Shown here one piece after another: positions 13,831-17,319 of a stretch of DNA of 17,319 bases. Numbering within the stretch: position 1 is the first letter of the stretch; each line of letters begins with the position of its first letter. The notes below the pieces were generated by a model. The model saw nothing but the letters and a program-made list of their open reading frames with translations, was not told the DNA's origin and searched no databases. A program made the translations under genes and the position numbers. Source of the DNA: Hallerella sp964501065 (GTDB lineage: Bacteria > Fibrobacterota > Fibrobacteria > Fibrobacterales > Fibrobacteraceae); NCBI GenBank assembly GCA_964501065.1, contig CAZCRF010000055.1, forward strand, positions 1 through 17,319, given 5' to 3'.

Positions 13831-15681
13831 TCACGGCACGGTCAGTTCGAACTTTTGCCCGTTTCCGGCTGCATCGCGGATTTGGATTCGAAACTTTTCC
13901 CCGGATTTCGGCAAGTCGCCTTTGATTAGAACGATTTCTTCCGGTTCGGAATCGTATTCCGCATAAATGAACGGTTTCCCCTTTGCGCTCGCACGGATGG
14001 CGTTTCCGTTCTCGATGCCGGATTCCTTTTCGATGACGGGGATGCGGATGACTTTTTCAAACTTCCCGGCGACAGCGGCGGAATCCTCCCGCATTTCGCC
14101 GAGAGACGGCGCAGTCGTGTCGCGGATGAATCCGATGTCCCGGACTTCGTTCATGGATGCGGAGCGGAAATCCTTGTTCGAAACTTGCTTGCTGAAGAGG
14201 AACCACTTTCGGCTGGTTTCGCCGAGGTAATACAGCGGGGCTTTCGCCGTTCCCTTGTCGAATTTCGCCGTCCAATTCCCCGAAAAGTGCAGTCCTTTGG
14301 GATGGAATTCGTAAGCGGGAACGCTGTCGTTCGGGAGTTTGCGGACGGCCAACGCCCTTCCCCAGGGGATGTCGGAAAGTCCCGTCACCCGTTCTTGGAT
14401 TTTGGCTGTCCCGATTTGCAACTCCCATTCCAAATCTCTCGTGTCTGCGGAAACGCCCGTTACACGAATCGTGTCTTCAAATCCGCCGCGTTTCACCCGG
14501 ATTTCATCCAAGGTGGGGAAGTAGGACAGGATTTGGGGAAGCGGCGTGGGCTTTGGGGGAAAGTATTCGCAGGGGTTGACTTCTTGTCCGCTTTCGTCCG
14601 TCATCGGGACCCCGTTTTCGAAAAATTGGAAGGACGCTTTTCCGGAATCTTCGGCGCAAAGGTCGAACCCCACCCATGCGCGGCTCAGGAAGGTGAAAAG
14701 TTCCGGACGTTGGAATTTCCCGTGCATCGGCGGCTTTTGCCCGTCACACTTTTCCGCAAACGAAAATTTGCGGGAGGAGACGTTCCCCACCATGTCTTCC
14801 GCTTCGATGCTGAGAGTGTCTTGCGTCTTCCAGGAATACGCACTGGGCATCAGGTGCCAGTCGCCGGCGGTGTCCGCTTCTTCCGCCCAAAGGAGTTCCT
14901 CGCGGATTTGAATCATGTTGTCGAAGCGCAGGGTGTCCTTGACGACTTCCCCGATGATTTCTTCGCCCTTTTTCAAGCTCACGCGTCGGACGGACATCGG
15001 GTTCTCGAGAGGCGTCCGGCTGTAGTCGGCGATTTTGAAAACGAAGCGGAGCGAATCCTGCCTGTTGTGCAGGTCCGGAATCTCCATGCAGCCGTTCCGC
15101 AAGTCGTCCCCGCCGGAAAGCGAGACGTCTTCGCCTTGGAAAACGGCCGCTCCCAAAATCAGCGGGGGAAGAGTGTCGACGCAGAGAGTCCCGTTCCTAC
15201 AGGGGTTCAAGACGTTCCGCCCATCTCGCAATTCCAAGTGCAAATGCGGGTTGCCGATGCCGGAACTTCCCGTGTAAGAAAGCGTGTCGCCCTTTTGGAA
15301 CGCGGGAATTTTCGGATTTTCAATCCGGATGTCGTTCTTTTTTTGTTTCTGTTGGGTTGCCCGCATCAGGGAGTCCAGACTTTTGGAAAATCCGCTTTGG
15401 TGGGCGAAGACCCAAATCTTGCCGCTGTTCCCCGAAAAATAGACGACTTTCCCGTAACCGTATGGGGAAAGTCTCACTTGGGAAATTTTCCCGTCTTCCG
15501 GGGCGAGCACCGGGAAGCCTTCCCGCATGTCCGTTGAAAAATCGACCCCCGCGTGGTAACGGGTACCGCGACTTTCGGCGAAGGAGCTGGTGAGGTATCC
15601 CGGAGTCCCGACTGGGATGTAGAGGGAGTCGGCCAAGGCCAGTGCGCAGGCAAAAAGGAGAATGGGCGAAAGTTTCTTCAT
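13831..15681 (-). CDS. M23-family metallopeptidase with large C-terminal region
   Basis: A 616-residue exported protein with a signal peptide, MKKLSPILLFACALALA. The LytM/M23 zinc peptidase domain occupies about 22-165: H43-x3-D47 in YHAGVDF, FAH (His94), and HLHLEL with H146 and H148. These are the metal and catalytic residues of enzymes that cut peptidoglycan cross-bridges. The remaining ~450 residues are beta-rich and unassigned, much longer than in typical M23 proteins; a surface or wall-anchoring role is inferred. The open frame continues upstream to 16206, but the signal peptide and the ATGA overlap with the upstream gene (15678-15681) fix the start at 15681. It is probably cotranscribed and cotranslated with the CBM9-like gene. 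Confidence 0.87.
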   Translation of the reverse strand: MKKLSPILLFACALALADSLYIPVGTPGYLTSSFAESRGTRYHAGVDFSTDMREGFPVLAPEDGKISQVRLSPYGYGKVVYFSGNSGKIWVFAHQSGFSKSLDSLMRATQQKQKKNDIRIENPKIPAFQKGDTLSYTGSSGIGNPHLHLELRDGRNVLNPCRNGTLCVDTLPPLILGAAVFQGEDVSLSGGDDLRNGCMEIPDLHNRQDSLRFVFKIADYSRTPLENPMSVRRVSLKKGEEIIGEVVKDTLRFDNMIQIREELLWAEEADTAGDWHLMPSAYSWKTQDTLSIEAEDMVGNVSSRKFSFAEKCDGQKPPMHGKFQRPELFTFLSRAWVGFDLCAEDSGKASFQFFENGVPMTDESGQEVNPCEYFPPKPTPLPQILSYFPTLDEIRVKRGGFEDTIRVTGVSADTRDLEWELQIGTAKIQERVTGLSDIPWGRALAVRKLPNDSVPAYEFHPKGLHFSGNWTAKFDKGTAKAPLYYLGETSRKWFLFSKQVSNKDFRSASMNEVRDIGFIRDTTAPSLGEMREDSAAVAGKFEKVIRIPVIEKESGIENGNAIRASAKGKPFIYAEYDSEPEEIVLIKGDLPKSGEKFRIQIRDAAGNGQKFELTVP

Positions 15682-16229
15682 TTGATTTCCCGGAAGAATC
15701 TCGGCTGGTGGAAGTCGGGAACGTCCGTGCAGATGGGGAATGTCGAGAGATGGTGTGGGCGTCCGGTTTTGTCGCCGCACTTGTAAATGTTTCCCCAAAT
15801 CTTTTGAAAACTGAGGTCCTGCGCACCGAAAAGGCTTGCAGGGATGGAGACTTCCAACTCCCAAAGGACGAATTCCCCGTGAATTTCCGGGTCTTTGGGA
15901 AAGCGCAAGATGCGCGCATACTGCATCGGCAAGAATTCTCTGCGGTGCGACCTGTCCCTCCCTCTGGCGGCAAAGCAGAATCCTTTGCTCGTGAATTCGA
16001 TGTTGACGTATTCGCCCGGATTGTCCAACGCTCGGATAAAAATTTCTACGCAGCTTTCTTCCCACGCCATGCCGCCGTCTTTTTCCATTGAAGCGAAAAA
16101 GCATTCGCGAGGTTCTCGGACTTGGAAGCGTACGTGAAGGAACTGGCGGTCCTTGCGGACGTTGACGATGACCCTTGGCAGCTCCTCTGCGGGGGCGTTT
16201 TCCCATCTGGGATTAGGCAAAAGTTTCAT
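15678..16229 (-). CDS. Carbohydrate-binding family 9-like protein
   Basis: A 183-residue single-domain protein resembling the CBM9_2-type carbohydrate-binding family (PF16011). Landmarks: W56 and SCVEIFIRA at 59-67, YVNIEFTSKGF at 74-84, LWELEVSIPASLFG at 122-135, GNIYKCGD at 146-153, and the characteristic end DVPDFHQPRFFREI at 169-182. There is no signal peptide, unlike its coupled partner, so it may be cytoplasmic or exported by another route. Its stop overlaps the start of the M23 peptidase gene (ATGA), so the two are probably made together. The start at 16229 lacks a ribosome-binding site, and TAGATTTTC stands exactly 3 nt before the ATG, as for asnS and the TIGR02171 gene. Actual sugar binding is unproven. 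Confidence 0.78.
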   Translation of the reverse strand: MKLLPNPRWENAPAEELPRVIVNVRKDRQFLHVRFQVREPRECFFASMEKDGGMAWEESCVEIFIRALDNPGEYVNIEFTSKGFCFAARGRDRSHRREFLPMQYARILRFPKDPEIHGEFVLWELEVSIPASLFGAQDLSFQKIWGNIYKCGDKTGRPHHLSTFPICTDVPDFHQPRFFREIK

Positions 16230-16232
16230 GGT

Positions 16233-16241
16233 GAAAATCTA
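16233..16241 (-). promoter_or_regulatory. Promoter box directly upstream of the CBM9-like gene
   Basis: Minus-strand TAGATTTTC, then ACC, then ATG at 16229. It has the same form and the same 3-nt spacing as the boxes before asnS and the gene at 3924. It suggests a leaderless transcript covering the CBM9-like and M23 genes. Confidence 0.45.
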
Positions 16242-16552
16242 AAAACATTTTGATGTCGGAATTTCGGCAATCGGGCGGTGCGTCACGTGGGTTTGGTCGT
16301 GGAGTGGTCAAATCGAATGAGGACGGCTAGCTCCGTTGACTTTTGCCGCGTACATTTCCACGCTTCTCAAATTTTCTACGGATTCCCCAAACGTATCCCA
16401 ATTTCTCCAAGAATCGCCCGAAACCCTTGTTTTTAGGGCGTTCCCACGCATTGCGCCACGCTCCGCCAAACTCGAACAAACATCTTGGAAACCGCCCATT
16501 TTCGGATTTAAAATGCCAAAACGATGCCACCCCGTCCAACGGCTTGCAAGAT
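16242..16552. other. Stretch without a convincing gene
   Basis: Both strands carry open frames here: a 70-codon minus frame from a TTG at 16539 to a TAG at 16327, and a plus frame from 16336. Neither has a ribosome-binding site, a recognisable motif or a credible start. G+C is near 50%, well below the phage-like genes to the right. CGCCC (16415-16419) and GGGCG (16436-16440) could pair, but no U-run follows. The region may be remnant DNA at the border of the tail module, or a dispersed repeat. Confidence 0.3.
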
Positions 16553-16669
16553 TCAGTGTCTCGGCAATTTCCCCGTCCAGAAACTCGGCGGCGCGGTCTC
16601 GCCCTGGATTGTGTACCAAAAGCCGCGAGCCTCCCGGTTGTCGAAGGCCGCGTCCACGCGTGATTTCAT
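16553..16669 (-). CDS. Possible truncated downstream tail-module gene
   Basis: If the frameshift at 16737-16741 is corrected, the preceding gene stops at 16666 in an ATGA overlap with this start (ATG 16669-16667). The 38-residue product begins MKSRVDAAFDNREARGFWYT and ends FWTGKLPRH. The start-stop overlap is typical of tail modules. It is very short and stops abruptly where G+C falls, so a truncated remnant is likely. It may instead be only the 3' part of the longer frame. Confidence 0.35.
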   Translation of the reverse strand: MKSRVDAAFDNREARGFWYTIQGETAPPSFWTGKLPRH

Positions 16670-17104
16670 TTCCACAGCAATTGCCCCCTCGGCGTCTTGC
16701 CGTCCTCCGCCAGCCCGACGTGGAAGAACCGGATGTCCCCCGTCCGCCTTGACCGCGAAGGAGAAAGTGCTGGACTTCTCGTAGAGGGTGCACGTCGTCC
16801 CGTTGTTGTAATACCGGAGCGACACCTCCCCGTTCTGGACGCCCTTGTTGTTCCCGTTGAAGCCGACGAACCGGAACTTCACGCAGGCGGCGGACCCGCT
16901 CGGGACGGTGAACTTGAAGAGCTCCGCGCATTGCCCGGCCGTGTCGATGGTCGCCGTGAGGTCGTGGACGGGGACGGACACCGTGCCCCCGGACGAGACG
17001 CTTATCCGCCTCCCGGCCGTGATGGCGTCCTGCTTCTTCGCCAGAGCCGCCTTGATTTTCGTCCAGAGAGTCGACAGGCCGCCCAAGTCCAGATACTTCG
17101 CCAT
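16553..17104 (-). CDS. Phage tail-like protein, apparently frameshifted
   Basis: A 183-residue frame beginning MAKYLDLGGLSTLWTKIKAAL, an N-terminus common in short tail or tail-fibre proteins of phages infecting gut bacteria. AAGGGGG stands 4 nt before the ATG. Residues 30-120 are Gly/Ser/Thr/Val-rich and beta-like. After Lys119-Ala-Asp-Gly the frame turns Arg/Gly-rich, whereas the +1 frame reads GDIRFFHVGLAEDGKTPRG and ends QLLWK-stop at 16666. A run of five C's on the plus strand (16737-16741) marks the switch; with four the protein would be 145 residues. This looks like a one-base insertion, a sequencing error or, less likely, recoding. The listed frame's tail (16553-16669) probably belongs to a second gene. 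Local G+C is about 70%. Confidence 0.6.
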   Translation of the reverse strand: MAKYLDLGGLSTLWTKIKAALAKKQDAITAGRRISVSSGGTVSVPVHDLTATIDTAGQCAELFKFTVPSGSAACVKFRFVGFNGNNKGVQNGEVSLRYYNNGTTCTLYEKSSTFSFAVKADGGHPVLPRRAGGGRQDAEGAIAVEMKSRVDAAFDNREARGFWYTIQGETAPPSFWTGKLPRH

Positions 17105-17113
17105 GATGCCCCC

Positions 17114-17319
17114 TTAGACGCAGGTGGATTCGATTTCCGCGTCGGTGATTGCCGTCATCGTCCCCTCCTTGCCTTGGAGGGCGGTGTAGACCGCGCCGCT
17201 GGTGATGGGGGCCGCGCTCCCGGACGTGGGGGTCGTGTCGCCCGTGTGGGAGGTAAAGTCGGATGCCGCCGTCCCGTCCATCTTCGGGGTCGCCGTCGCG
17301 GCCGCCGGGAGCGTCCCGC
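17114..17319 (-). CDS. Phage tail fibre-like protein, C-terminal part (partial)
   Basis: The last 68 codons of a gene running off the right edge. The protein is Ala/Thr/Gly/Ser-rich and reads PKMDGTAASDFTSHTGDTTP, then SGAVYTALQGKEGT, and ends MTAITDAEIESTCV with TAA at 17114-17116. The MDGTAA and PTSGSAAPITSGAVYTAL pattern is typical of tail-fibre or tail-tip proteins in phages and prophages of gut bacteria. The next tail-like gene starts 9 nt further on, with its ribosome-binding site in the gap, so they form one operon. G+C is about 70%. It is too incomplete for a more precise name, and no integrase or capsid gene is in view. Confidence 0.6.
   Translation of the reverse strand, partial: GTLPAAATATPKMDGTAASDFTSHTGDTTPTSGSAAPITSGAVYTALQGKEGTMTAITDAEIESTCV

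Noticed and set aside
15682..16206. Upstream extension of the M23 peptidase frame
   Set aside because: It overlaps the CBM9-like gene and would bury a clear signal peptide starting at 15681.
16415..16440. Hairpin considered as a terminator for the tail-like genes
   Set aside because: The stem is only 5 bp with a 16-nt loop, competes with an alternative pairing, and no U-run follows.
16336..16752. Plus-strand 138-codon frame at the border of the tail module
   Set aside because: No ribosome-binding site or family resemblance; its second half is antisense of the tail-like gene.
16308..16931. A 207-codon minus-strand frame across the tail-like gene
   Set aside because: The translation is Arg/Gly-rich without motifs and out of frame with both convincing readings.

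Overview
The window looks like chromosomal DNA of a Fibrobacter-type bacterium (phylum Fibrobacterota). The main clue is the gene at 3924-6620. It joins a formylglycine-generating-enzyme-like domain, a PD40 beta-propeller and a C-terminal SGNH-like domain behind a lipoprotein signal, an architecture I recognise as the Fibrobacter succinogenes paralogous family TIGR02171. Moderate G+C, secreted propeller proteins, a CBM9-like protein and TAnnTTT(T/G/C) boxes just upstream of several start codons fit the same group. The assignment is from memory of families, not from a search.

Layout. (1) 1-306: a possible partial gene start at the left edge and a small zinc-ribbon protein, both on the minus strand. 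(2) 307-614: a spacer with short hairpins and a CCCTA-rich imperfect repeat. (3) 615-2505 (+): hisC and an overlapping inositol-monophosphatase-family gene, probably hisN, which together would cover two late steps of histidine synthesis. (4) 2523-3821 (-): asnS, tail to tail with hisN and divergent from the next block across a 102-bp region holding two inverted repeats. (5) 3924-9432 (+): four consecutive secreted or surface proteins that are all beta-propellers or contain one: the three-domain TIGR02171 lipoprotein, a propeller-only paralogue coupled to it by ATGA, a TolB-like secreted protein, and a glutaminyl-peptide cyclotransferase coupled by TGATG. (6) 9434-16229 (-): a membrane-anchored UvrD-type helicase with an embedded nuclease-like domain and a C-terminal zinc finger, the ribosome-assembly GTPase rsgA, a small two-helix membrane protein, a possible gene relic, an M23 metallopeptidase, and a CBM9-like protein coupled to it by ATGA. 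(7) 16230-16552: a stretch without a convincing gene. (8) 16553-17319 (-): very G+C-rich phage tail-like genes, one of which appears frameshifted in a run of five C's, running off the right edge.

The most unusual material is the propeller cluster with its shared C-terminal signature and an abrupt composition change inside the first gene; the promoter-like boxes lying exactly 3 nt from three start codons, which predicts leaderless mRNAs; the helicase architecture; and the decaying tail module. I saw no rRNA or tRNA gene, CRISPR array, transposase or integrase.
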